Source: Variovorax sp. dw_308
GTDB taxonomy: Bacteria; Pseudomonadota; Gammaproteobacteria; Burkholderiales; Burkholderiaceae_C
Length of the DNA: 64,000 bases
NCBI RefSeq assembly: GCF_019207085.1
Contig: NZ_JAATOM010000022.1
Span: forward strand, 46,370 to 110,369
Reading direction: 5' to 3'
Shown here in pieces: positions 32,873 to 40,957 of the stretch; within the stretch, counting starts at the first letter, position 1, and the number at the start of each line of letters is the position of its first letter. The position numbers were made by a program, and so were the translations under genes. The notes below the pieces were generated by a model. That model ran no database searches. It was not told where the DNA came from and saw only the letters and a list, made by a program, of their open reading frames with translations.

Positions 32873-33550
32873 ATGAAAAAGCTGTTACTCGCGTCCGCGC
32901 TCGCCGCGTTGCTCGTGCCACTGGCCGCCCAGGCCGAATCCACCGTCACCAACAGCCTCACCGCCGCGGCGCCCGCGCCCGCCAGTGCACGACTCGACTT
33001 CAGGATCACCATCCCGAAGGTGCTGTTTCTCCAGGTCGGCACCGGTGCAGCGGCGCCGCTGGCGGCCCTCGGCACCATCAACAAGATCGAATTCGACGTG
33101 CCCGCGGGCAACGTCGGCAACGGAACCGCCGTGGCGCCGACCACCGGCGGCGACCTCCTCGGCGGCACCGGCGTGACCGTGCGGGTCTACTCCAACACCG
33201 GCAGCCGGGTCGACCTGACCAGCACCACGACCGGCCCGATGACCGCTGGCGGCGCCGCCTCCGTGCCGTGGTCCGACATCGCCGTCACGACGGCGTCGCT
33301 GGCGACCCCGACGGCAGGCTATTCCAACATCGCCATTCCGCACCCGGCCTTCACGACCGGCGCCTCCGGCGGCACTTCGGCAGCGGTGGCGCTGACCGGG
33401 GCCGGCGGCGGCAGCCCCGCGGGGCTGGTGCGTCGCGAGGGCAGCTGGGTCTTCGCCTATGCCAATACCGCGGCACTGCCGGCCGGCGTCTACGGCGACA
33501 CGGCAGCCAACAACGGACGAGTGACCTACACCGCCACAGCAGTGCCCTGA
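32873..33550 (+). CDS. Secreted pilin-like subunit (operon gene 1)
   Basis: This 225-residue exported protein has a textbook signal peptide (MKKLLLASALAALLVPLAAQ, AQA-E). The mature chain is Ser/Thr/Gly/Ala-rich and looks all-beta. It contains LDFRITIPKVLFLQVGTG near the N-terminus, EFDVPAGNVGNGT, VPWSDIAVTTAS and a C-terminal YGDTAANNGRVTYTATAVP. The same block order recurs in the next gene product (LYLQVG, VTVPAAGSGSGT, LPFSEIEWT, YSGRAVYTLTAP), so the two are paralogues. With a PapD-like chaperone gene downstream, it is probably the major subunit of a surface fibre. That role is inferred. Confidence 0.65.
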   Translation: MKKLLLASALAALLVPLAAQAESTVTNSLTAAAPAPASARLDFRITIPKVLFLQVGTGAAAPLAALGTINKIEFDVPAGNVGNGTAVAPTTGGDLLGGTGVTVRVYSNTGSRVDLTSTTTGPMTAGGAASVPWSDIAVTTASLATPTAGYSNIAIPHPAFTTGASGGTSAAVALTGAGGGSPAGLVRREGSWVFAYANTAALPAGVYGDTAANNGRVTYTATAVP

Positions 33551-33593
33551 GCGTCGGGCCCAGCCCTCGCCGCACGGACACGGCCTGCGCGCC

Positions 33594-34265
33594 ATGGACA
33601 CACGCGTCCCCGCTCCGGGCGCATCGCCACGCCTGCGCGCGTCGGCGATGCTGCTCGCCTTGCTGGCCGCCGCGCTGGATGCGCAGGCGTACACCATCGC
33701 CATCACGGCCGGCAGCCGCACGCTGTACCTGCAGGTGGGCGTCGGCAGTTCGCTGGGCGCCGTGCTCGCGGGCGGCGGCCTTCCCCCCAACAACAGCACC
33801 GTCAACCAGGTCAGCGTGACGGTGCCTGCGGCGGGCTCAGGCTCCGGCACCCCCTATGCCATGGCGACCGACAGCCCGGTCAGCAACAGTCCCTACGACG
33901 ACTTCGCGGGCTACTGCACGCCGACGGTCAACGGAGAGGTGTACGTGGGCGGCTTTTTCCGCGTGCCGGGTGCCGGTGCGGGTGCCGCGGCCACGCTCAC
34001 CGTGACCGCGCCTCCCAACCTGGTCAGCGCGAGCGGCGCCACGCTGCCCTTCAGCGAAATCGAGTGGACCTCGGCTGGCCTGGAAGATGTCACGCCGACC
34101 ATTCCCAGCGGCCGATTCCCGGGCACGGGCGCGACCAGCACCTTGCTCTCGGTCGCGCGCAATACGTGGTTCGAGAGCTGCCTCGCGTTTCGCTACCTCA
34201 ACACACGGCTGGTGCCCGGCGGCACCTATTCGGGCCGCGCCGTCTACACGCTGACCGCGCCATGA
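33594..34265 (+). CDS. Secreted pilin-like subunit, paralogue (operon gene 2)
   Basis: This 223-residue exported protein has a signal sequence within the first 32 residues (LRASAMLLALLAAALDAQA). It is related to the preceding protein in block order but has two mature-chain cysteines (FAGYCTP and FESCLAF), which could form a disulphide. The first protein has none in its mature chain. A variant with a disulphide next to a main subunit is typical of a minor or tip subunit, but this is inference. Its stop overlaps the next start as ATGA (34262-34265). The gap to gene 1 is 43 bp. Confidence 0.6.
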   Translation: MDTRVPAPGASPRLRASAMLLALLAAALDAQAYTIAITAGSRTLYLQVGVGSSLGAVLAGGGLPPNNSTVNQVSVTVPAAGSGSGTPYAMATDSPVSNSPYDDFAGYCTPTVNGEVYVGGFFRVPGAGAGAAATLTVTAPPNLVSASGATLPFSEIEWTSAGLEDVTPTIPSGRFPGTGATSTLLSVARNTWFESCLAFRYLNTRLVPGGTYSGRAVYTLTAP

Positions 34266-34753
34266 AGCACCTCGCGCTGCGCGGGACCCGCGCGCTCACG
34301 AAGGCGCTGGCCCTGGCGGCGAGCGCGCTGCCCGCACCCCCGGCGATGGCGGCGACCACCTACCGCATCGACGACACCGGCACCGTCAGCAGCCCGGCCG
34401 TGACACCCATGCGCTGGCGCCGCCTGGCACCCGGGCGCGCCGCCGACAACACGGTCGAAGGCCAGGTGGCCGTCGCGGCCCGGCTCAACCTCGGCGCGTG
34501 GGTGCATCGGCAAGCCCGCATCTACCTTGCGCTGGCGCCCACCGAAGGCGACCAGTTGAGCGTGAGCTGGCGCACGCAGGGTCGCCTGCTGCCGGGCCAG
34601 ATGCGGGCCGGCACCCGCACCGTGGTGTTCGAAGGCGTGGTGAGCGAGCCCTTCCTGCAGGAGACGCTGCTGTTCCAGCTCACGGCCGACGGCCGGCGGC
34701 TCGCGCGCGCACAGGCGCTCCAGTTCCATTTCGAGATCGAGGTCACTCCATGA
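34262..34753 (+). CDS. Secreted hypothetical subunit (operon gene 3)
   Basis: This 163-residue protein has an N-terminal export signal (LTKALALAASALPAPPAMAA) and a mature chain of predicted beta strands: TTYRIDDTGTVSSPAVTPMR, VAVAARLNLGAWVHRQARIY, RTVVFEGVVSEPFLQETLLF, and a C-terminal ALQFHFEIEVTP. No family is recognised. It is coupled at both ends by ATGA overlaps (34262-34265 and 34750-34753), so it is made in step with subunit 2 and the chaperone. It may be an adaptor or anchor component. Confidence 0.55.
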   Translation: MKHLALRGTRALTKALALAASALPAPPAMAATTYRIDDTGTVSSPAVTPMRWRRLAPGRAADNTVEGQVAVAARLNLGAWVHRQARIYLALAPTEGDQLSVSWRTQGRLLPGQMRAGTRTVVFEGVVSEPFLQETLLFQLTADGRRLARAQALQFHFEIEVTP

Positions 34754-35565
34754 AGCCGCACCTGCTTCGCTGGCGCGCGGGCTGCCGGCTCGCTGCCGCG
34801 CTCTGGTGCGCAGCCGTGGCCTTGCCTGCGCATGCGCAGTTCGCGCTCGCCATTTCGCCGCCACGCTTCGAACTGGAGGCCGAGGCGGGCGACCGCGTTC
34901 GCGACACCATCGAGTTGACGCACACCGCGGCGGGTTCGGGCAGCTACACGGTCCGCACCGCCGACTGGCGCATGAAGCCCGACGGCAGCGTCGAGTTCTC
35001 CGATGCGCTGGCGCCGGGCAGCTGCCGGCCGTGGGTGGCAATCGAGCGGCGCGAGCTCAGCATCGGCCAGGGACGGCCCTATCGCTTCCGCTTCGAAGTC
35101 GTGCCGCCGCCGGACACGCCGCCGGTGGAGTGCCGCTTCGCACTGATGGTGGAAGGCAAGGACGACGCTTCGGCGGCGGGCATGCCGCTGACGTTCTCGG
35201 GCCGCATCGCGGTGATCGTCTATGTGGCCGTGGGCAAGGTGTCGCCCGTCATCGACGTGACCGGCAGCGGCGTGAGGCAGGTCGACGGTCAGGCCCTGCC
35301 CTATCTCCGCGTGCGCAACACCGGCAACGCGCACGGTCGCCTCGCAGGCTACCTGGCCGGGACGGACGCCAGCGACGCCCGGCTCGAATTCCAGCCTGAG
35401 GCCCTGGCCATCCTGCCCGGCGACACGCGCGACGTGGCCCTCGTCCCGAGCAAGCCAGGCGACGCTGATGCCGCCGTGGCCGTGGCCTTCCCACTGACCA
35501 TCCAGGGCAAGGTCGAGTGGGGACGCAGCGGCACGACGGCGATCGACAAGCGCTTCGCGCGATGA
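34750..35565 (+). CDS. PapD-like periplasmic chaperone (operon gene 4)
   Basis: This 271-residue periplasmic protein has a signal peptide ending LPAHAQ and two immunoglobulin-like domains. The N-terminal domain begins FALAISPPRFELEAEAGDRV, then DTIELTHTAAGSGSYTVRTA and SCRPWVAIERRELSIGQG, which has the strand order of fimbrial chaperones. The second domain includes GQALPYLRVRNTGNAHGRLA and LEFQPEALAILPGDTRDVAL. It should hold the secreted subunits for assembly. It is more divergent than PapD/FimC. Coupled to genes 3 and 5 by ATGA overlaps. Confidence 0.65.
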   Translation: MKPHLLRWRAGCRLAAALWCAAVALPAHAQFALAISPPRFELEAEAGDRVRDTIELTHTAAGSGSYTVRTADWRMKPDGSVEFSDALAPGSCRPWVAIERRELSIGQGRPYRFRFEVVPPPDTPPVECRFALMVEGKDDASAAGMPLTFSGRIAVIVYVAVGKVSPVIDVTGSGVRQVDGQALPYLRVRNTGNAHGRLAGYLAGTDASDARLEFQPEALAILPGDTRDVALVPSKPGDADAAVAVAFPLTIQGKVEWGRSGTTAIDKRFAR

Positions 35566-37646
35566 CGCGCCGGCTCGCCTGCGCGGCGGCGCTGGGACTC
35601 TGCGGGGCCAGCGCCCTGGCGCAGACGGCGCCCGCGGCCAGCGTCTATGAGGACCGCGTGCTCGACGCCGGGCCGCAAGCCGACCTGGCCGAAGCGGACC
35701 CCGCAGCGACCTCCGGCTGGCCGCGCGGCTGGAGTGCCGAATTGCAGTCCACACGGCAATCGGGCCAGGCCGAGGCGCGCAATGAAGCGGTGCTGTTCTC
35801 CGGCTACGTCGACACGCCCGACTACGGCGCACTGTCGGCCAACCTGAACCTCAACCGCTATCGCAACACCTATTCCGACACGGCGATCGCCGGCAATTTC
35901 GGCGCGAACTACACCCTGGCGCCTTATCGCTACGAGACCGGCAACACCTGGCGCATCGACCAGCGCGCGATGCCCTTCGACGGCGGCTGGTTCGGCAACA
36001 GCAGCGCCGGCAACATCAACATGGCCGTCGCGCCGATGGGGCGCGGCATCGGCCGCGTGACGCTCCCGGCCCTGTCGATCGAGGGCATGGCGGCGACGCT
36101 CGAGCGCCCCGGACGCACCAGCTTCAATGCCTCGGCCGGCCGCCTCGGCTACTTCTCCGGCCTCGACTCGCAGGGCTTCGCGACGGGCAAGGGCACCGCC
36201 GCAGGCTTCGGCGCGCAGACCCAGCTCGCCGGCGCCGACCAACCGGATGCGCCGGGGCGCGTCGACGCCGCCGCGCAGTTCATCGAAAGCCGCGATGTCA
36301 ATCCGAACGGCGTGGCGGGCTTCCGGCAAGACACCCGTGCGCTGTGGGCCGCGGCGTCATGGCAAGGCGTCGCGCCGTGGGCCGATACGCTCGGCGCCGG
36401 GCAGGGCGGCATCGGCGAGCGCGTCGGCGGCATGCGGGTGCAGGGCAAGGTGGTGGGCAGCACGAGCCAGCCTTCTAGCGGCTATTCGCTCGCCGGCCGC
36501 GACTCGGCCAGCGGCGCCTGGGTCGACGCCAACTGGCGCAGCGCGTGGCTGCAGCAGTCGGCCTCCGCCTATTACTTCGAGCCGCAGTTGCGGTGGGGCG
36601 CGGACGGGCTGCCGGCCAACATCAAGGGCATGACCTGGCGCGGCGACATGCAGACGCGCCAGTGGCAGCTCGGCCTCAACACCGAATGGAGCGACAGCGT
36701 CACCGGCCCGCAGAACCGCTCGTTGTATGTGAACGTCTTCGGCCGCTACCGTCTCGATTCGCGCGACGCGGTCTCGGGCAACGTGGCCGTTCGCAGCGGG
36801 GCGTATGCGGCGCAGTCCGCGCAGTTGACGTGGGAGCACCAGTCGGCGTGGGGCTACACGCAGTGGCGGACGGACGTCGCGCTCGGGAAGGACCTGCGCG
36901 TCGTGCGCACGGGCGTGGACCACAGCTGGAAGGTGGGCGAGAGCCAGACCTTGTCGACCACGCTGGCCTTCGAGCATTCGTACCAGGGCGGCGACACCGC
37001 GCGCAGCGTGCAGTGGGGCGTGCTGGGCACCGCGCCGCTGCCGGGCACAAGCGGTGCGCGCCTCGACCTCACGGTGCGTGGCAGCCAGGGCGTGGGCGAC
37101 ACCGCCAACCGCTTCCTGAACGCCAACGTGCGGCTGGTGTGGCCGCTGGCGCCGGGCTGGTCGTTCGTCGCCCAATACGCGGCGTCGCGCGGGCAGGAGC
37201 AGTTGAACCCGGCCGTGCTTTCCGCGCTGACGGTGGCGACGCTGCAGCCCACGCTGGTGCAGCCTTCAGGGCGGTCGATGCTGCTGGCGCTGCGCTACGA
37301 GAGCCGCGCGGGCAGCAGCAGTGCGCCGATCGGCGGCGCTCCGGGTGCGGGCTCTGGCCGCGTCGAAGGCCATGTGTTCTTCGACCAGGACCACAACGGC
37401 AAGCGCGAGGCGAGCGAAGGCGGCGTGCCCAACGTCACCGTGATGCTGAACGGCCGCTACGTGGCGCGCACCGACGCGCAGGGTTACTACAGCTTTCCGG
37501 CCGTGGCCGCGGGCGCCTACGAGGTGGAGTTGGTGCCCGACAACCTGCCGCTGCCGTGGATGCCGGCGGTGCGCGAGGGGACGAAGGTACAGGTGTATGT
37601 GCGCAGCGCCGCGACGGCGGACTTCGCGGTGCAGCGCGAGCGGTAG
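35562..37646 (+). CDS. Outer-membrane usher-like barrel with C-terminal Cna-B/SdrD-like domain (operon gene 5)
   Basis: This 694-residue protein has a signal peptide (RRLACAAALGLCGASALAQ). Most of the chain is short amphipathic strands rich in aromatic and Gly residues (SANLNLNRYRNTYSDTAIAG, AWGYTQWRTDVALGKDLRVV, FLNANVRLVWPLAPGWSFVA), as in an outer-membrane barrel. The last 90 residues form an immunoglobulin-like repeat of the Cna-B/SdrD type: GHVFFDQDHNGKREASEGGV with a DxDxNG calcium-type loop, TDAQGYYSFPAVAAGAYEVE and the LPLPW motif. A similar C-terminal domain is known in some alternative ushers, but classical usher landmarks (FNxxFL start, plug domain) were not found and it is about 100-150 residues shorter than FimD. 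It is the probable exit pore of this operon. Confidence 0.6.
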   Translation: MTRRLACAAALGLCGASALAQTAPAASVYEDRVLDAGPQADLAEADPAATSGWPRGWSAELQSTRQSGQAEARNEAVLFSGYVDTPDYGALSANLNLNRYRNTYSDTAIAGNFGANYTLAPYRYETGNTWRIDQRAMPFDGGWFGNSSAGNINMAVAPMGRGIGRVTLPALSIEGMAATLERPGRTSFNASAGRLGYFSGLDSQGFATGKGTAAGFGAQTQLAGADQPDAPGRVDAAAQFIESRDVNPNGVAGFRQDTRALWAAASWQGVAPWADTLGAGQGGIGERVGGMRVQGKVVGSTSQPSSGYSLAGRDSASGAWVDANWRSAWLQQSASAYYFEPQLRWGADGLPANIKGMTWRGDMQTRQWQLGLNTEWSDSVTGPQNRSLYVNVFGRYRLDSRDAVSGNVAVRSGAYAAQSAQLTWEHQSAWGYTQWRTDVALGKDLRVVRTGVDHSWKVGESQTLSTTLAFEHSYQGGDTARSVQWGVLGTAPLPGTSGARLDLTVRGSQGVGDTANRFLNANVRLVWPLAPGWSFVAQYAASRGQEQLNPAVLSALTVATLQPTLVQPSGRSMLLALRYESRAGSSSAPIGGAPGAGSGRVEGHVFFDQDHNGKREASEGGVPNVTVMLNGRYVARTDAQGYYSFPAVAAGAYEVELVPDNLPLPWMPAVREGTKVQVYVRSAATADFAVQRER

Positions 37647-37719
37647 GTCCTGGTCAGGTTGACGTGGGGTTGAGGGGCCAAGCTGCAGATCGATCCACAA
37701 CCTCCACACAGGGAACGCC

Positions 37720-38244
37720 ATGAACTTTTCTCATCCCACCCGGTCGCTGCTAGCCGCGTCGTGCCTTCTGTTCGGCGCCGTCGCCGCTCAGGCGCAGGTG
37801 CCCGCCGACGCACCGGCCGGCACCACCGTGCAATGCAAGGACGACAGCTACGCCAGCCCCGAGACCAAGTCGGGCGCGTGCCGCGGCCACAAGGGGATCA
37901 AGACCTGGTACGGCAAGACTGCCGGCGCTGCGGCGCCTGCGCCGGCCGCCGCGGCAGCGCCAGCAACAGCCGCAGCAGCGCCAGCAGCCGCTGCCGCCGC
38001 GCCCGCCATGGCCAAGCCCGCAGCCACCGCGGCAAAGGCACCGGCTTCCACCGACAAGACCGCATCGATGGTGCAAGCGCCCGGCGGCGGCGCCGGCAAG
38101 GTGTGGGCCAACGACGAGACCAAGGTCTACCACTGCATGGGCGACAAGTACTACGGCAAGACCAAGAAGGGCGAGTACCTGAGCGAGGCCGACGCCAAGG
38201 CGAAGGGCATGCACGCCTCACACAACAAGGCCTGCAGCACCTGA
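37720..38244 (+). CDS. Secreted DUF3761-domain protein
   Basis: This 174-residue exported protein has a signal peptide (LLAASCLLFGAVAAQAQ). The DUF3761 module is seen at about residues 33-65 (TVQCKDDSYASPETKSGACR, GHKGIKTWYG) with its two cysteines. A low-complexity Ala/Pro linker follows (about 67-110). A second small Cys motif, VYHCMGDKYYGKTKKGEYLS with ADAKAKGMHASHNKAC, lies at the C-terminus. Both modules occur in small periplasmic betaproteobacterial proteins of unknown role. It starts 74 bp after the fimbrial-like operon and may be independent. Confidence 0.8.
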   Translation: MNFSHPTRSLLAASCLLFGAVAAQAQVPADAPAGTTVQCKDDSYASPETKSGACRGHKGIKTWYGKTAGAAAPAPAAAAAPATAAAAPAAAAAAPAMAKPAATAAKAPASTDKTASMVQAPGGGAGKVWANDETKVYHCMGDKYYGKTKKGEYLSEADAKAKGMHASHNKACST

Positions 38245-38358
38245 GGCTCGACGCCGGGCTCACGACGCTTCGGGTCGCTCATCCAGGCGCTGGCGGCGGC
38301 AACACCCGCAGCCCGGCAAACCCGGTTCCGCGGTGTTCGGGCCGGGCCCCCGGCCGAC

Positions 38359-39480
38359 TTAGCGTGGCTGCGACTCGACCTCGCTTGTCCACTTGTCGAT
38401 CAGCCGCTTGCGCTCGGCGGCTTTGCCGTACTTCTCGAAGTCGTACTTGATGAGCTTGACGCCGTCCGATGAGGGGATGCGCGGGTCGGGCTTGAAGGTC
38501 TTGTTGGCGGGGGTCTGGAAGCTGCCGGCCTTCGCGCCGATGGACTGGCCCGCCGGGCTCATCAACCAGTCGTAGTACCGAACAGCGTTGGCCTTGTTGC
38601 GTGCGCCCTTGACGAGCGCGATGCCGCCGATCTCGTAGCCCGCGCCCTCGCAGGGCGATGCGGTCTTCACCGGAAATTTGTCGTAGCGCCAGCGCTCGAA
38701 GCCGAACAGGAAACTCACGCCGATGCCGACTTCGCCCTTGGCCACGCTGGGCGCCTGCGCCTGGCCGCTGCGGGTATAGCTGGTGACGTTCCTGTGCAGC
38801 TTCTTCATGTAGTCGAAGGCGGCATCCTCGCCCATCAATTGCACCAGGCCCGCGATGATGGTGTACGCCGTGCCGCTGGTGGCAGGATGCGAGATCTCGA
38901 TCTCGCCCTTGTACTCGGGCTTGACCAGGTCGGCCCAGCACCTGGGCTCGGGCAGCTTCTTCTTGCGGAGTACGTCGGTGTTGAAGCCGAATCCGATGGT
39001 GCTGGTGTAGAAGCCGCCAACCTGGTTGCCGCTCATCGCATATTGCCGCACGGACCAGTCGAACAGGTCGTTCAGGTAGGTCGGCCGGTAGGCATCGAGC
39101 AGGCCCTGCTCGGCCGCCTGCAGGAAGGGATCGCCGGTGCCGCCCCACCAGATGTCGGTCTTGGGATTGGCCGCCTCGGCGCGCAATTGCGCGCCGATCT
39201 CGCCGGTGCCCTTGTGCGCCTGGTTGACCTTGATGCCGGTGGCGCGCGTGAACTCGGCCGCAGCGGCCTCGCACCAGCCCGCATCGGTGCTGCACAGCGC
39301 ATTGACCGTGCCCTGTTGCGCCCACGTGCTCATGCAAAGGGAGGCCGCGGCTGCCGCCACGGCCCAACGCCCGAGGCCACGCCGTGCCTGTACCGATGCC
39401 CGCGGGGGATCGACCCGGGATGGCAAGGCCAGGTCAACTGGCAAGCGGATGGCGACGGCCTGGACAGCAACTGGAGACAT
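38359..39480 (-). CDS. Periplasmic binding protein of an iron / aminoethylphosphonate-type ABC importer
   Basis: This 373-residue type II periplasmic binding protein resembles the Fe(3+)/spermidine/2-aminoethylphosphonate group (AfuA/PotD-like). It has TVNALCSTDAGWCEAAAAEF at the mature start, ANPKTDIWWGGTGDPFLQAA, GEIEISHPATSGTAYTIIAG, SYTRSGQAQAPSVAKGEVGI and YDWLMSPAGQSIGAKAGSFQ. The signal core (WAVAAAAASLCMSTWAQ) follows an unusually long basic N-terminus of about 35 residues, so the true start may be later than 39480. No permease or ATPase gene is adjacent. It must share a transporter encoded elsewhere. Confidence 0.8.
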   Translation of the reverse strand: MSPVAVQAVAIRLPVDLALPSRVDPPRASVQARRGLGRWAVAAAAASLCMSTWAQQGTVNALCSTDAGWCEAAAAEFTRATGIKVNQAHKGTGEIGAQLRAEAANPKTDIWWGGTGDPFLQAAEQGLLDAYRPTYLNDLFDWSVRQYAMSGNQVGGFYTSTIGFGFNTDVLRKKKLPEPRCWADLVKPEYKGEIEISHPATSGTAYTIIAGLVQLMGEDAAFDYMKKLHRNVTSYTRSGQAQAPSVAKGEVGIGVSFLFGFERWRYDKFPVKTASPCEGAGYEIGGIALVKGARNKANAVRYYDWLMSPAGQSIGAKAGSFQTPANKTFKPDPRIPSSDGVKLIKYDFEKYGKAAERKRLIDKWTSEVESQPR

Positions 39481-39680
39481 GCGGCAACCCCGTGAATTGA
39501 GATGAAACCGCAGGATAGCCGCGCCGGCGCCGGAAAGCCGGGGGATTCGTGAACAGGTTCCGCGCCGACGATGACCACAGGTCGCAAGACGTCGCCAAAG
39601 CGCCGATATCGCTTCCACAATCCGCCCCGCCCGACCCCGTTCGGGCGTTTTTTTGCATTCACTACAAGGACTTCAGGGAT

Positions 39681-40379
39681 ATGGAACACAGCACTTTCAA
39701 GAAGTGGTCAGCCGAGTTCGCCGGTACTTTCTGGCTTGTCTTCGGCGGCTGCGGCAGCGCAGTCCTGGCGGCCGCGTTTCCTCAACTGGGCATTGGCTTT
39801 CTCGGCGTGTCGCTGGCCTTCGGGCTGACGGTGCTCACCGGCGCCTATGCCTTCGGCCCGATCTCGGGCGGACACTTCAACCCGGCCGTGTCGGTGGGCC
39901 TCGTGCTCGGCGGGCGCTTTCGCGCATCGGAACTCGCGGGCTATGTCATCGCGCAGGTGCTGGGCGCCATCGCGGCAGGCGGCGTGCTCTATGTGATCGC
40001 CACCGGCAAGGCCGGCGCGGAGATCGGCGGCTTCGCGACCAACGGCTTCGGCGAGCACTCGCCAGGCAAGTTCAACATGACGGCCGCGCTGGTCACCGAG
40101 ATCGTGCTGACGGCCGTGTTCCTGATCGTCATCCTCGGCGCGACGGCCAAGCGTGCAGCCGCCGGCTTCGGCGGCATGGCCATCGGCCTGTGCCTGACCC
40201 TGATCCACCTGGTGTCGATCCCCGTGACCAACACCTCGGTGAACCCGGCACGCAGCACCGGCGTCGCACTGTTCGGCCCTGCCTATGCGATGTCGGAGCT
40301 GTGGCTGTTCTGGGTGGCGCCGATCGTCGGCGCGATCATCGGTGCGGTGATCTACAACGTCTTGCTGAAGGAGGACTGA
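39681..40379 (+). CDS. aqpZ: Aquaporin Z
   Basis: This 232-residue inner-membrane water channel has both pore-lining NPA motifs (GGHFNPAVSVGLVLGG near residue 62 and TNTSVNPARSTGVALFG near 185). It also has six hydrophobic helices and the AqpZ-type start KKWSAEFAGTFWLVFGGCGS. It conducts water and helps in osmotic adjustment. The ATG at 39681 fits the family length. The region just before it (39620-39660) is comparatively AT-rich and probably carries the promoter. Confidence 0.95.
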   Translation: MEHSTFKKWSAEFAGTFWLVFGGCGSAVLAAAFPQLGIGFLGVSLAFGLTVLTGAYAFGPISGGHFNPAVSVGLVLGGRFRASELAGYVIAQVLGAIAAGGVLYVIATGKAGAEIGGFATNGFGEHSPGKFNMTAALVTEIVLTAVFLIVILGATAKRAAAGFGGMAIGLCLTLIHLVSIPVTNTSVNPARSTGVALFGPAYAMSELWLFWVAPIVGAIIGAVIYNVLLKED

Positions 40380-40487
40380 AGCAGCATCAGCTTGTCAGAC
40401 GCTTGTTCGTGGGCACCCCCCGGGGAACCGGCTTTGCCGGGCCGCCGGGTGCGTCCCCTCGAGGAGCTGCCTCAGGCGACCGCCCAA

Positions 40488-40513
40488 GCGCCGCAGGCAC
40501 ATTCGGGGGTAGG
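40488..40513 (-). repeat. Motif C, copy 2 (3' of a stop codon)
   Basis: GCGCCGCAGGCACATTCGGG followed by GGTAGG differs from copy 1 (21211-21236) at two positions. It ends seven bases before the stop codon of the minus-strand gene at 40521. It lies in a larger GC-rich repeat-like gap after aqpZ (40405-40513) with segments such as GGAACCGGCTTTGCCGGGCC. A related segment is seen at 38315-38345. Confidence 0.55.
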
Positions 40514-40520
40514 CCTGATT

Positions 40521-40892
40521 TCAGCCGCCGGCGCCTGGCAGCCGGTGCGCCGTGGTCTCGCCGACGGACTCGCTGGAGGTCGCGTGCGAAGCCGCCACCG
40601 CGCCCTTGTAAGCCTCGTCGGCCGACATGCTCGAACTCAACGCGGGCGCTGCCGTCGACTGGCCGACGGCCTCGCTGTTGCCGCCGGCATGGGCCGCGGC
40701 GATGGCCTCGCGCTGAACGTCCTCGGCGCGCACTGTCGAATTCATCATCCTCGGGCTGGTGGATTGCCCGATGGCTTCTGTGCCGCTGGATTCTCGTTCG
40801 TCCTGCGCCTGCTGCGCGAAGGCGGACGCCACGCTCAATGCGGCGCATGCGGTCACCGCGGCGGTCACGAGATGTCGAAGGGTTGCTTGCAT
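40521..40892 (-). CDS. Small secreted protein with two internal repeats (DUF4148-like)
   Basis: This 123-residue protein has a signal peptide (LVTAAVTACAALSVASAFAQ). The mature chain contains two related units, EAIGQSTSPRMMNSTVRAED with VQREAIAAAHAGG, and EAVGQSTAAPALSSSMSADE with AYKGAVAASHATS, plus a third partial SESVGETTAHRL. The RAEDVQREAIAA pattern is reminiscent of DUF4148 proteins common in Burkholderiales. It lies just downstream of the QseBC-like genes (66 bp gap) and could be under their control. Function unknown. Confidence 0.65.
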   Translation of the reverse strand: MQATLRHLVTAAVTACAALSVASAFAQQAQDERESSGTEAIGQSTSPRMMNSTVRAEDVQREAIAAAHAGGNSEAVGQSTAAPALSSSMSADEAYKGAVAASHATSSESVGETTAHRLPGAGG

Positions 40893-40957
40893 GGTGAGGT
40901 GTCTCCTGGAAAGCCTTCACTCTAGGCAAGCAGAGTGAGCGTCCCATGAGCAAAGTC

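Noticed and set aside
35562..37646. Classical FimD/PapC usher
   Set aside because: The protein is about 100-150 residues too short and the N-terminal FNxxFL-type and plug motifs were not found. The call was kept as usher-like only.
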